A stretch of 37,291 nucleotides of DNA from contig JAUWHO010000032.1 of the NCBI GenBank assembly GCA_030605835.1, positions 1 through 37,291 of the forward strand. Direction: 5' to 3'. Numbering within the stretch: the first letter of the stretch is position 1; each line of letters starts with the position of its first letter. Positions 8,532-15,625 of the stretch are shown here, piece after piece. A model generated the notes under the pieces. The model searched no databases and was not told where the DNA came from. It was given only the letters and a program-made list of their open reading frames with translations. A program made the position numbers and the translations under genes. Source of the DNA: Candidatus Zixiibacteriota bacterium (GTDB taxonomy: Bacteria > Zixibacteria > MSB-5A5 > DG-27).

Positions 8532-8801
8532 CTACCCATATATTTTGACTCCATTTTCCTCAATGACCTTGGTGAAGGAGGACTTAGTGGAAAGGTCGAC
8601 GACGTCAACGGGCACCGAGAGTTCTTTGGCTAGCTCCGCCTGAAACTGGAAGAAGGCCGGCGGGTGAATCCCATCGACCCCGAGGACTATACCGTCCCCC
8701 TCATCACCCTGATCAGCGGAGGAAGGGTGCACCAGGATCCTGGAGGCGCTGTGCCTCTTTGCGCACTCTACAATGATTCTTTTGTCAGCGTCGGAAATCA
8801 T
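8532..8801 (-). CDS. MNT-like nucleotidyltransferase-domain protein, active site degraded
   Basis: The 89-residue protein looks like a minimal nucleotidyltransferase domain of the kind used as MntA-type antitoxin. The C-terminal half (VPVDVVDLSTKSSFTKVIEENGVKIYG) is the recognisable family end. The expected G-S-x-A ... D-x-D catalytic pattern reads instead HPSSADQGDEGDGIVLGV: the glycine before the serine is Pro, and both aspartates of D-x-D are Gly and Val. Each Asp loss can be explained by one base change from a GAT or GAC codon. A good ribosome-binding site (GAGGTGAG) precedes the ATG. No HepT-like partner is adjacent. It may be non-catalytic or decaying. Confidence 0.65.
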   Translation of the reverse strand: MISDADKRIIVECAKRHSASRILVHPSSADQGDEGDGIVLGVDGIHPPAFFQFQAELAKELSVPVDVVDLSTKSSFTKVIEENGVKIYG

Positions 8802-8876
8802 CGTCTCACCTCAATTGATACCACTGTTGTTCCCTCCCAACCAAAACCGTGTATGCCCTGACAAAAATCATTCCCG

Positions 8877-9248
8877 CTACTGCTGAGGGGACAGCATCTG
8901 CGCCAGCTGGAGAGGATTCCCGTCCGGGTCGAAAAAGGTGATCAGTCTGACCATCCCCGGTATATCCTGGGGTTTGCAACAGTCTACTCCCTTGGACTTC
9001 AGCTCCTCGGCGGACTTCAAAGCATCCTCCACATCAAAAACTACGACACCCCCAGCGCCCACGACCTTCTTCTCTACCAGAGAGATGCCGAACTCCAAAC
9101 CCGGGGTGCCGGTCTCATAAGCAATCCAGCCCAGCTTATCGTCGGCATATTTCTGCGTGAAACCGAGAATCTCCGAGTAGAACTTCTTAGCCTCTTCCCA
9201 CTTTGTCTCCGTGATGGGATACCAGACCGTTCCTATTTTGCCCTGCAC
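8877..9248 (-). CDS. VOC-superfamily (glyoxalase/dioxygenase-like) protein
   Basis: The 123-residue protein has the paired beta-alpha-beta-beta-beta repeats of the vicinal oxygen chelate fold. The first half has FYSEILGFTQKYADDKLGWIAYETG; the second ends in the characteristic FFDPDGNPLQLAQ. Members are metal-dependent lyases, dioxygenases or resistance proteins, and the substrate cannot be inferred. The start is GTG at 9248, chosen because AGGAGG lies about seven bases upstream. It is on the same strand as its neighbours but 181 bases from the ZIP gene, so co-transcription is uncertain. Confidence 0.85.
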   Translation of the reverse strand: MQGKIGTVWYPITETKWEEAKKFYSEILGFTQKYADDKLGWIAYETGTPGLEFGISLVEKKVVGAGGVVVFDVEDALKSAEELKSKGVDCCKPQDIPGMVRLITFFDPDGNPLQLAQMLSPQQ

Positions 9249-9429
9249 CTTGTTCCTCCTTCCAACCAGACAAGTCCCCGCTTACTTACCTATTCGTCCT
9301 TACATGCCAACCATGAATTACGTATCAGTGCGTCTCCGACTCTCTCTCCCCCATTTGCAGTAATTAATGCAAATCATCTACACAAAAGCAAGTCCCACGT
9401 TCTGAGCCTCCCTCCAGTCTGAGAACCTC

Positions 9430-10179
9430 TCATGCAAAGAGATTATCTAGCGTCATCATCACGATAAAGCCGATAACCACACCGAAAGTGGCCACCCGCT
9501 CGAAGCCTCCGCGGTGGGTCTCGGGAATGATCTCGTCGGAGATCACGAATAGCATCGCCCCGGCAGCGAAGGCTAACCCGAAAGGTAGGAATGGTCGGGC
9601 GATAGTGACTGCCGCCACTCCGATCAAACCGCCGATCGGTTCCACCAGCCCGGAGAGCGAAGCTACGAGAAGAGCTTTCCCTTTGGAGTAGTCCTCTCTC
9701 AGAAGCGGCAGAGCCACCGCCAACCCTTCGGGCATGTTTTGAAGTCCAATCCCGATTGCCAGGGCAGTTCCCGAGGAAATATCTCCGCTGCCGAAGCCAA
9801 CGCCAACCGCCAGCCCCTCGGGGAAATTGTGAATCGTTATCGCCAGGATGAAAAGCCAGACTCTGCTCAAAGCTGCAGGGAGACCCTCCCGGCCAAGAAT
9901 TGGGTGAAGGTGCGGTACAAGCTTGTCAACCCGGTCCAAGAAAAATGCGCCTACGGCAACTCCAACGACCGTTATCCAGATCCCTCCTGATTCTATGGCA
10001 GGGATAATTAGAGAGAAGCAGGTCGCCGCCAGCATCACTCCCGCGGCAAAGCCCAGCATCCCGTCCAGCAGTTTTCGCGACACCTTTCGAACAAAAAGGA
10101 TAGGTAAAGCTCCGACACCGGTCGCACAACCAGCCGCCAGACTCGCTAAGAATCCGAGGAGAACTATGTTTTCTGTCAT
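9430..10179 (-). CDS. ZIP-family divalent metal transporter
   Basis: A 249-residue integral membrane protein with about eight hydrophobic segments. It carries the two ZIP signature helices that line the metal path: ITIHNFPEGLAVGVGFG (HNFPEG at residues 117-122) and GIGLQNMPEGLAVALPLL (QNMPEG at 147-152). A short histidine-bearing loop (PHLHPILGREG) lies before them. This is the GufA/ZupT-like bacterial group, which usually imports zinc, iron or manganese; specificity cannot be read here. The gene begins 19 bases after the stop of the TIGR04076 gene on the same strand, so the two probably form an operon. Confidence 0.92.
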   Translation of the reverse strand: MTENIVLLGFLASLAAGCATGVGALPILFVRKVSRKLLDGMLGFAAGVMLAATCFSLIIPAIESGGIWITVVGVAVGAFFLDRVDKLVPHLHPILGREGLPAALSRVWLFILAITIHNFPEGLAVGVGFGSGDISSGTALAIGIGLQNMPEGLAVALPLLREDYSKGKALLVASLSGLVEPIGGLIGVAAVTIARPFLPFGLAFAAGAMLFVISDEIIPETHRGGFERVATFGVVIGFIVMMTLDNLFA

Positions 10180-10198
10180 CCGTCGGCTGTCGGGGAAT

Positions 10199-10483
10199 CT
10201 ACTTTTCGCCCTTTTTAAGCCTTCTCACTTCGAAGATGACCAGGTTGACGGGATCGGGGCAGCATACCTTGATGGCATCGGGGTCTTTCTCCCAGAAGTG
10301 GGTGCCGCCGAACTCCAAGGTGCGGGCGGCAGGAATTACGGTCAACATCGCCTCGACGCAAAGCCCGCCGGGGGTGGTACCGCCGCGAAAATAGAACTCA
10401 TCGCCGACTTTGTGTCCCAGGGCACACCTCCCCTTTACCTCCGTGACGCTGACCCTGATGTCCGGGATCTTGTCCGTGGGCAT
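10199..10483 (-). CDS. TIGR04076 family protein
   Basis: The 94-residue protein matches the layout of the TIGR04076 family: VTEVKGRCALGHKVGDEFYF near the start, GGLCVEAMLTVIPAARTLEFGG in the middle and CCPDPVNLVIFEVRRL at the end. The conserved cysteines (in GRCALGHK, GGLC and the CCPDP pair) suggest a metal or cofactor site, but the function is unknown. GGGAGGAG lies directly before the ATG. It precedes the ZIP transporter by 19 bases, which might hint at a metal-related role; that is only association. Confidence 0.85.
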   Translation of the reverse strand: MPTDKIPDIRVSVTEVKGRCALGHKVGDEFYFRGGTTPGGLCVEAMLTVIPAARTLEFGGTHFWEKDPDAIKVCCPDPVNLVIFEVRRLKKGEK

Positions 10484-10714
10484 ATCTCCTCCCGAAATTG
10501 GTTAATCACCGTCGGATGGATATCCGACGGCGTCGCTTCTTTCCCTCCGTGATAGAATTATCCGCTTGGAGAGTCATTTTCCCGGTCAGGCCGGTTTGTA
10601 ACCACACCGCTTTTCTGACTTCGGTTGTCATCAATTCTATGTTAACCTTCCGCCTTCCCGTATCTCCTGCGGAAGAAAGGATTCGAGAACCAAGAAAATC
10701 ATCTCCCAAAAGGA

Positions 10715-10891
10715 TCAAGACTTGCGCTTAAAGATGATGGAGATCCCCAGAACGATCAGAATCACCGGCCACCAGCCTCCGATGAAACCCCAGAAGTTGA
10801 AGTACATGATGCCTAAATTGTCCAGGAGAAAAAGGACGCCGAAGAGAAGAAGGATTATTCCCCAGAAAATCGAGTGACCACTTCGAGACAT
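10715..10891 (-). CDS. Small LiaI/LiaF-like membrane protein
   Basis: The 58-residue protein has two hydrophobic helices separated by a short polar turn: SIFWGIILLLFGVLFLLDN and then FIGGWWPVILIVLGISIIF with a basic tail (KRKS). The DNLG turn and the WWPVILIVLG segment are typical of the LiaI-LiaF-type transmembrane region found in envelope-stress and phage-shock-like proteins. The start at 10891 is favoured by GGAGGT upstream. The 230 bases between this gene and the TIGR04076 gene show no convincing signal. Function unknown. Confidence 0.7.
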   Translation of the reverse strand: MSRSGHSIFWGIILLLFGVLFLLDNLGIMYFNFWGFIGGWWPVILIVLGISIIFKRKS

Positions 10892-11002
10892 TTTTCTTAC
10901 CTCCACGTGTTATCAGTTCCATACAGTCATACGAGAGAAGGAAAGATGAGGTTCACACAAGCTCCGAGACTCAAGGATCCGGGTACTAGCATTAACCCCA
11001 GG

Positions 11003-11467
11003 TCACTCTTCCCATCTCTTCGGAGGTTCCAACCCCAGGATGCGGAAGTATACGATCAGTTGTCCACGATGGTGAACCTGATGCTCCAGTATAACCTGCA
11101 GGGCTTCGTAGATTGGCACTTCCCACCTCCCCTCCATGAATTTCACTACCTTCTCGAGATCCTGATCTTCTAAAGAATTGACCAGCGAGACCGTCTGACG
11201 GTGAATCTCCCAGAATCTCCCGAGTTCCTCCTTCAGGTTCCCTTTGGCTTCGGGTGAGGTTTGGGGACTGGGAAGTCCCAGAGCTTTCGAGACGTCACCG
11301 ACGAACCACAGCTCGTCAGCGATTATGTGGCCGATAGCCTCCTTGAAAGAAAAGGTCCCTTCCCAGGGCCTCCAGTCGAAGCGCTCCTCAGGTATCCCCT
11401 CTAAGATCTTCATGGTTCCGGAGGTTATGCTCTCCAGGAGCTTGATATAATGTTCTACAGTAGTCAT
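11003..11467 (-). CDS. DinB-family protein
   Basis: The 154-residue protein has the DinB four-helix-bundle pattern with its metal-binding histidines: one in helix two (KEAIGHIIADELWF) and two close to the C-terminus (VILEHQVHHRGQLIVYFRILG). The segment HHRGQL followed by RxLGxxPP is diagnostic. DinB/YfiT-like proteins include thiol-dependent transferases and many of unknown activity. I start at ATG 11467 (MTTVEHYIKLLES); the frame extends four codons upstream. A short inverted repeat (TTTGAG, C, CTCAAA; 11468-11480) overlaps the ribosome-binding region. Confidence 0.85.
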   Translation of the reverse strand: MTTVEHYIKLLESITSGTMKILEGIPEERFDWRPWEGTFSFKEAIGHIIADELWFVGDVSKALGLPSPQTSPEAKGNLKEELGRFWEIHRQTVSLVNSLEDQDLEKVVKFMEGRWEVPIYEALQVILEHQVHHRGQLIVYFRILGLEPPKRWEE

Positions 11468-11614
11468 TTTGAGCCTCAAATTTGATGGCGATTTGCTATT
11501 CCTACTTTTCTTAATTTACAGAAAAGAGGTCTCAGTTATCAAGAAGATAATTCTCAAGACTAGAATCATCAAAATGCTGTTCATTTGCGGGAGGGAGAAT
11601 ATATTTTAGTAACT

Positions 11615-12277
11615 ATGAATTCTTCAGAGTCAAAGAGGAGAGACTACTTCTCCAAAAGAGGCGCTGCCATTGAGATAACAGTGATTCTAACTCTCATCTA
11701 TTTCTATATCTGGATTCTGATGCCCTTTCACAATTACACTATTGATGTTCTCGCTTACTTGTCCATCCTTCTGGTTGTTTGTCTCCTTCAGGCTCTTCAC
11801 AGGTTACCTTTGAAGGTGCAGGGGTTGAGATGTGACAACTTCGTGAGGTCTTTGAAACCTGTGGCGATCTTTACTCTGATGTTGACCTCAGCATTGATTA
11901 TTCTTGCTCTTCTCTGGGGACAGTTCAGTTTTAGACCGGAGATGTTCTTGCGCTCCGGGTGGTTTCTTGCGTGGGGTCCCATCCAGCAGTTTCTGCTTCA
12001 GTCTCTCCTCCATCTGCGGGTCAGGTCTATTGTGAACTCACGCTTCGGGAGGATGTTTCTCTCGGCTCTGATATTCTCTTTAGTTCATTTCCCCAACTAC
12101 TATCTGATGGCTTTCTCTTTTGTTGGCGCGTTGTGCTGGTGTTACCTATTCAGCAAACACCCCAACATCTTCACCTTAGGTCTTTCGCACGCAATTCTGG
12201 ACGTGACTCTATTGGTGATCTTCCCTCCAGAACTTCTGGGAAATCTCAGAGTCGGTCCCGGCTTTTGGAGCAGGTAA
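11615..12277 (+). CDS. CPBP-like membrane protein with Gln-Gln in place of Glu-Glu
   Basis: The 220-residue protein has about six membrane segments and the layout of CPBP (CAAX protease and bacteriocin-processing, Abi) intramembrane endopeptidases. The expected EExxxR motif reads QQFLLQSLLHLR, the second motif is SLVHFPNYYLM and the third is LSHAILDVTLL. The two histidine motifs are intact, but both catalytic glutamates are glutamine. The protein may be catalytically altered or belong to a subgroup with this signature. ATG 11615 is the only ATG near the start; GGGAGGGAG lies about 18 bases upstream, which is rather far. The stop codon overlaps the first unit of a heptanucleotide repeat. Confidence 0.7.
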   Translation: MNSSESKRRDYFSKRGAAIEITVILTLIYFYIWILMPFHNYTIDVLAYLSILLVVCLLQALHRLPLKVQGLRCDNFVRSLKPVAIFTLMLTSALIILALLWGQFSFRPEMFLRSGWFLAWGPIQQFLLQSLLHLRVRSIVNSRFGRMFLSALIFSLVHFPNYYLMAFSFVGALCWCYLFSKHPNIFTLGLSHAILDVTLLVIFPPELLGNLRVGPGFWSR

Positions 12278-12434
12278 CAGGAGACAGGTTACAGGAAACA
12301 GGAGACCACGGAGTTCTGCAAAGTGTTTGTTCACATCGGTTGGGGAACAAGGAGTATTCCCTATCACTATTCACTATTCACTATTTACTATTTACTATTT
12401 ACTATTCACTATTCACTATTTACCACTAACCACT
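12273..12434. repeat. Composite heptanucleotide repeat, copy 1
   Basis: Three parts are visible: five 7-base units of the type GGNNACA (12273-12307), a 51-base core (12308-12358), and from 12365 eight exact YACTATT units followed by two decayed ones. The core aligns without gaps to 20650-20700, with 35 of 51 bases equal by eye. It lies between the CPBP gene and the tRNA promoter. Heptanucleotide arrays in intergenic DNA are known from cyanobacteria (STRR elements). Confidence 0.85.
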
Positions 12435-12445
12435 CACCAAACCCC

Positions 12446-12473
12446 TTGACACCAATTTCAGCCAAGCTATATT
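12446..12473 (+). promoter_or_regulatory. Sigma70-type promoter for tRNA-Leu
   Basis: TTGACA at 12446-12451 and TATATT at 12468-12473, spacer 16 bases. The predicted start near 12480 is about ten bases before the mature tRNA, a normal distance. Confidence 0.75.
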
Positions 12474-12489
12474 TAACTGTGATTCGCGC

Positions 12490-12576
12490 GCCGGAGTGGT
12501 GAAATTGGTAGACGCGCCGGACTCAAAATCCGGTGGAGGTATTCCCTCCGTGTCGGTTCAAATCCGACCTCCGGCA
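12490..12576 (+). tRNA. tRNA-Leu (anticodon CAA)
   Basis: An 87-base class II tRNA. The acceptor arms GCCGGAG and CTCCGGC pair fully, with discriminator A at 12576. The anticodon stem CCGGA/TCCGG holds the loop CTCAAAA, giving anticodon CAA for leucine UUG codons. A long variable arm (GGAGG...CCTCC type) and the T arm GTCGG-TTCAAAT-CCGAC are present. The CCA end is not encoded. A run of six T (12578-12583) follows directly and may serve as the 3' end signal. It has its own promoter and is the only tRNA in the window. Confidence 0.95.
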
Positions 12577-12706
12577 CTTTTTTGTTTGAAGACCAGCTGA
12601 TCAAACCGCTCCACTGAACAGACGCTGTAATCTTGACATTTCATCAAGACTGATGTGCAAATCCTGCACCTGCCTCGTTATTGAAGCAGGGTTGTCGACA
12701 AATTCC

Positions 12707-12734
12707 TTGACATAAAAGGGACTTAAACTATAAT
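12707..12734 (+). promoter_or_regulatory. Consensus sigma70-type promoter for the M28 peptidase gene
   Basis: TTGACA at 12707-12712 and TATAAT at 12729-12734, both perfect consensus hexamers with a 16-base spacer. The start near 12741 leaves a leader of about 40 bases before ATG 12780. Confidence 0.8.
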
Positions 12735-12779
12735 GAATTGTAGCGATTCTTTTTTGCCGCTGAACTGATTCCGGAAGTC

Positions 12780-15359
12780 ATGAAACCGTACTACAGCTTA
12801 AACCTGAGTGAGAAAATGAGAAGAAGCGTCAGCCTCTTCTGGTTGATTATTCTCCTTCTCTTGTATGCTGGCACTTATGCCGATGATTTCTCTCCCTACA
12901 GGAATTACCTGGTAAAGGTCGGGATCGATCACCAATTCAGACTCGAGCGTTTGGAAGGCACCGGCTTTCGCTTGCTGACAAGAGATTTTGATTTCGTTTT
13001 GGGCGAGATATTCGCTGAGGACCTTGAGAGCTTAAGGACCATCGGTGTCAGATTCAGAATTCTGGACCAAGACCCGGAGAAAGGAACGTACTACCTCGTT
13101 TACTCGGACAAGGGTAACGTGAGTCTCAAACTCCAACCCTTCCTCGAATTGGTCAAAGTCTTAGATGTTGAAAACAATGTCGCCATAATAAAGGCTTCCC
13201 CGATGATTGCAGAGAGGCTAAGTCTGGAAAGGATGTTCATCCGAAGGGTCGGGAGAGAAACCCTCCCATGGAGGTCGAGACCGGCACCACCTTTCAAGCC
13301 TGTGGAGGTGACAACTGACCCGGTAATAGAGGAAATAATCTCTCAGGTCACGGAATTCTCGGTGGCCAATTTCGATTCGGGTTTATCCGGAGAGTTTGAG
13401 GTTTCTATCGGAGGCGAACCTTACACCCTTTTGACTCGCTATTCCCCGACGGAGGGATGTCTCAAAGCCGGAGAATATCTGGAGGAGAGGTTTGAAGATT
13501 ACGGTCTGGAGACGGAATATGACTACTATTTCTCCGGATATTTGAGGGGGGTTGCGGTTCATACCGACGGGGAACGAGCCTGGGCAGTCTCCCATCTCGA
13601 CCAGATTCTGCGAACCACGGACGGAGGGGATAGTTGGCTTCAGGTTGAAAACGTGTTCAGCCAGGGCTTGTGGTCCGTGGACAATGCTGGATTAGACAGC
13701 GTCTGGGTTGTCGGCTCTCCGGGAATCATTTTAAGGTCAACCAATGGTGGACTGTCATTCCACCAGCAATCTTCCGGGGTTTCGGGATGGCTCTATGACC
13801 TATTCTTCCTCGATTCTAAAAGAGGCTGGGTAGTCGGTGGTGGGGGAGTCATCTTAAAAACCATCAACGGCGGAGAAGATTGGGAGTCACTTTTCTCGGG
13901 GGTGAGCGTGGACCTCCAATCGGTCGTCTTTATTGACACCCTGAACGGTTGGGCTTCCGGACTGGGAGGGACTATCATTCACACCCCTGACGGGGGTGAA
14001 AGCTGGCACATCCAAGATTCCAACAATCGCCAGGGACTTTACGGAATTCAATTCACAGATGAAAACCAGGGTTGGGCAGTGGGAACCAATGGCATGATCT
14101 GTCACACCACCAACGGGGGAGAGAGGTGGGAATTACAAAATTCCGGGACCAACTCCAGACTCTGCGGAATCAACTTCGTAAATTCCCAGGAGGGATGGGT
14201 CGCGGGTTGGAACGGCACTATTTTGCACACCACTAACGGAGGCCTTGATTGGGAGACGCAGAATTCCGGCGTCACCGTCAATCTCTGGGATGTGGAGTTT
14301 ATCGACAGCTCCGAAGGGTGGGTGATCGGTCACAATGTGATTCTCAAAACAACTGACGGTGGTGAGGAATGGCAATCCCAGAAGGAGAACATCGAGGCAG
14401 CGTGGAGAAATGTTGTCGCCACCAAGGTTGGAACCACTTACCCCGATCGGGAGGTCATAATCTGTGCTCATTATGACGCCGTCTCCCAAATCCCCTATCT
14501 GCGAGCTCCCGGCGCCGACGATAATGGTTCCGGCACCACCGCAGTGGAGGAGGCGGCGCGGATTCTGTCGCAATACCCCTTCGAGAACACGCTCAAATTC
14601 ATCGGCTTCTCCGGGGAAGAGCAAGGACTTTTGGGCTCGAAAGCTTACGCTGAGGATGCCTACAATCGGGGCGACAGCATCATGGCGGTTGTGAACTTGG
14701 ATATGATCGCCTACGACAGCGATGATAACTATGCCGGAGAAATCCACTGCGGCACCGATTCCAACTCGATCAATATTGGAGACCTTTTTATGGAAGTTGC
14801 CGCCGAATACCAGCTCCCACTGGTTTTGGAGAAGTTCACTTCAGGAGCGTCAAGAGCCTCTGATCACGCCTCCTTCTGGGACTATGGCTATCCCGCCATT
14901 ATGGGCATTGAGGACAAAAGCGATGATTTCAATCCCCATCTTCACTCCACCGGCGATAATATGTCTATTGTCAACGCCTCCTATTTTGCCGAGTATGTGA
15001 GGGCTGCATTAGCGACGGTGGCAACTCTGGCGGTGCCCGATACACAATTCGTCTCTGTTGAGGATGAGAGCAAATCGGGACTGCCCGTAAGATTCACGCT
15101 GATGCAAAACTATCCCAATCCTTTCAACAGTTCAACAGTGATACCATTTGAGGGTCAAGGAGAGGAGGCCAGGCTGGAGATATTCGATCTTGCTGGCCGG
15201 AAAGTGAAATCCTTCAGGCTGAGCGACCCTTCTGGTGAGGGACAAATAATCTGGGACGGCACCAACGAAACCGGAGAGGAGGTCTCAAGCGGGATATATT
15301 TCTACAGGCTCAGCAGTAGAGATTTTTCCCTGGCAAAAAGGATGGTATTAATCCGATAA
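12780..15359 (+). CDS. Secreted M28-family peptidase with inserted YCF48 propeller and T9SS sorting domain
   Basis: An 859-residue exported protein. A signal peptide covers about residues 14-33. Residues about 190-255 (GLSGEFEVSIGGEPYTLLTRYS ... EYLEERFEDYGL) look like the first part of an M28 peptidase. Seven YCF48/BNR-like repeats follow (about 257-540; each GWxxG...ILxTTxGGxxW). The peptidase then resumes: AHYDA (H564, D566), GADDNGSG (D580), SGEEQG (E613/E614), LDMIAY (D641) and HLHSTGD (H722), which are the zinc ligands and catalytic glutamate of the family. The last 85 residues are a T9SS type A sorting domain (NYPNPFNSST ... SGIYFYRLSS). It is likely an extracellular or surface aminopeptidase. 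GGAAG precedes the ATG; ATG 12816 is an alternative start. Confidence 0.93.
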   Translation: MKPYYSLNLSEKMRRSVSLFWLIILLLLYAGTYADDFSPYRNYLVKVGIDHQFRLERLEGTGFRLLTRDFDFVLGEIFAEDLESLRTIGVRFRILDQDPEKGTYYLVYSDKGNVSLKLQPFLELVKVLDVENNVAIIKASPMIAERLSLERMFIRRVGRETLPWRSRPAPPFKPVEVTTDPVIEEIISQVTEFSVANFDSGLSGEFEVSIGGEPYTLLTRYSPTEGCLKAGEYLEERFEDYGLETEYDYYFSGYLRGVAVHTDGERAWAVSHLDQILRTTDGGDSWLQVENVFSQGLWSVDNAGLDSVWVVGSPGIILRSTNGGLSFHQQSSGVSGWLYDLFFLDSKRGWVVGGGGVILKTINGGEDWESLFSGVSVDLQSVVFIDTLNGWASGLGGTIIHTPDGGESWHIQDSNNRQGLYGIQFTDENQGWAVGTNGMICHTTNGGERWELQNSGTNSRLCGINFVNSQEGWVAGWNGTILHTTNGGLDWETQNSGVTVNLWDVEFIDSSEGWVIGHNVILKTTDGGEEWQSQKENIEAAWRNVVATKVGTTYPDREVIICAHYDAVSQIPYLRAPGADDNGSGTTAVEEAARILSQYPFENTLKFIGFSGEEQGLLGSKAYAEDAYNRGDSIMAVVNLDMIAYDSDDNYAGEIHCGTDSNSINIGDLFMEVAAEYQLPLVLEKFTSGASRASDHASFWDYGYPAIMGIEDKSDDFNPHLHSTGDNMSIVNASYFAEYVRAALATVATLAVPDTQFVSVEDESKSGLPVRFTLMQNYPNPFNSSTVIPFEGQGEEARLEIFDLAGRKVKSFRLSDPSGEGQIIWDGTNETGEEVSSGIYFYRLSSRDFSLAKRMVLIR

Positions 15360-15517
15360 TCCCTGTCATAGTCTCCCTACCGACATCGGTTCTTAAGTCA
15401 AATCGCACTCATCCCCTTCGTTAGGACTCATTCTCTCTCGGTCTCAACAGAAGCGAGAATATCGTCCAACGGAGCAACAGAAAACTCACCACGCCTGACA
15501 GGTTACCTGATCAAATG

Positions 15518-15553
15518 AACGGGAATCCTTTTGCTCCGGAGCAGAGTCCCGTT
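15518..15553. repeat. Nested inverted repeat upstream of the permuted GpmI gene
   Basis: Outer arms AACGGGA (15518-15524) and TCCCGTT (15547-15553) enclose a perfect 12-base palindrome TGCTCCGGAGCA (15532-15543). The right arm abuts the -35 box of the putative promoter for the next gene, so an operator role is possible. No T-run follows, which argues against a terminator. Confidence 0.6.
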
Positions 15554-15580
15554 GACTCCAAAGGGAGCTACGATTATCTT
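15552..15580 (+). promoter_or_regulatory. Possible promoter for the permuted GpmI gene
   Basis: TTGACT at 15552-15557 and TATCTT at 15575-15580 (spacer 17), or TTATCT one base earlier (spacer 16). The predicted start near 15587 gives a leader of about 40 bases. It overlaps the end of the nested inverted repeat. Confidence 0.45.
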
Positions 15581-15625
15581 GATCCCCCAATGGCTTTGAA
15601 TTTTCGTCACTTAACAGAGAGATAG

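Noticed and set aside
10506-10718. 70-codon minus-strand frame between the TIGR04076 and small membrane protein genes
   Set aside because: No ribosome-binding site or family resemblance, and it overlaps the end of the small membrane protein gene.
12365-12434. Repetitive tract considered as a CRISPR array
   Set aside because: Units are seven bases long and adjacent, with no spacers and no cas genes nearby.
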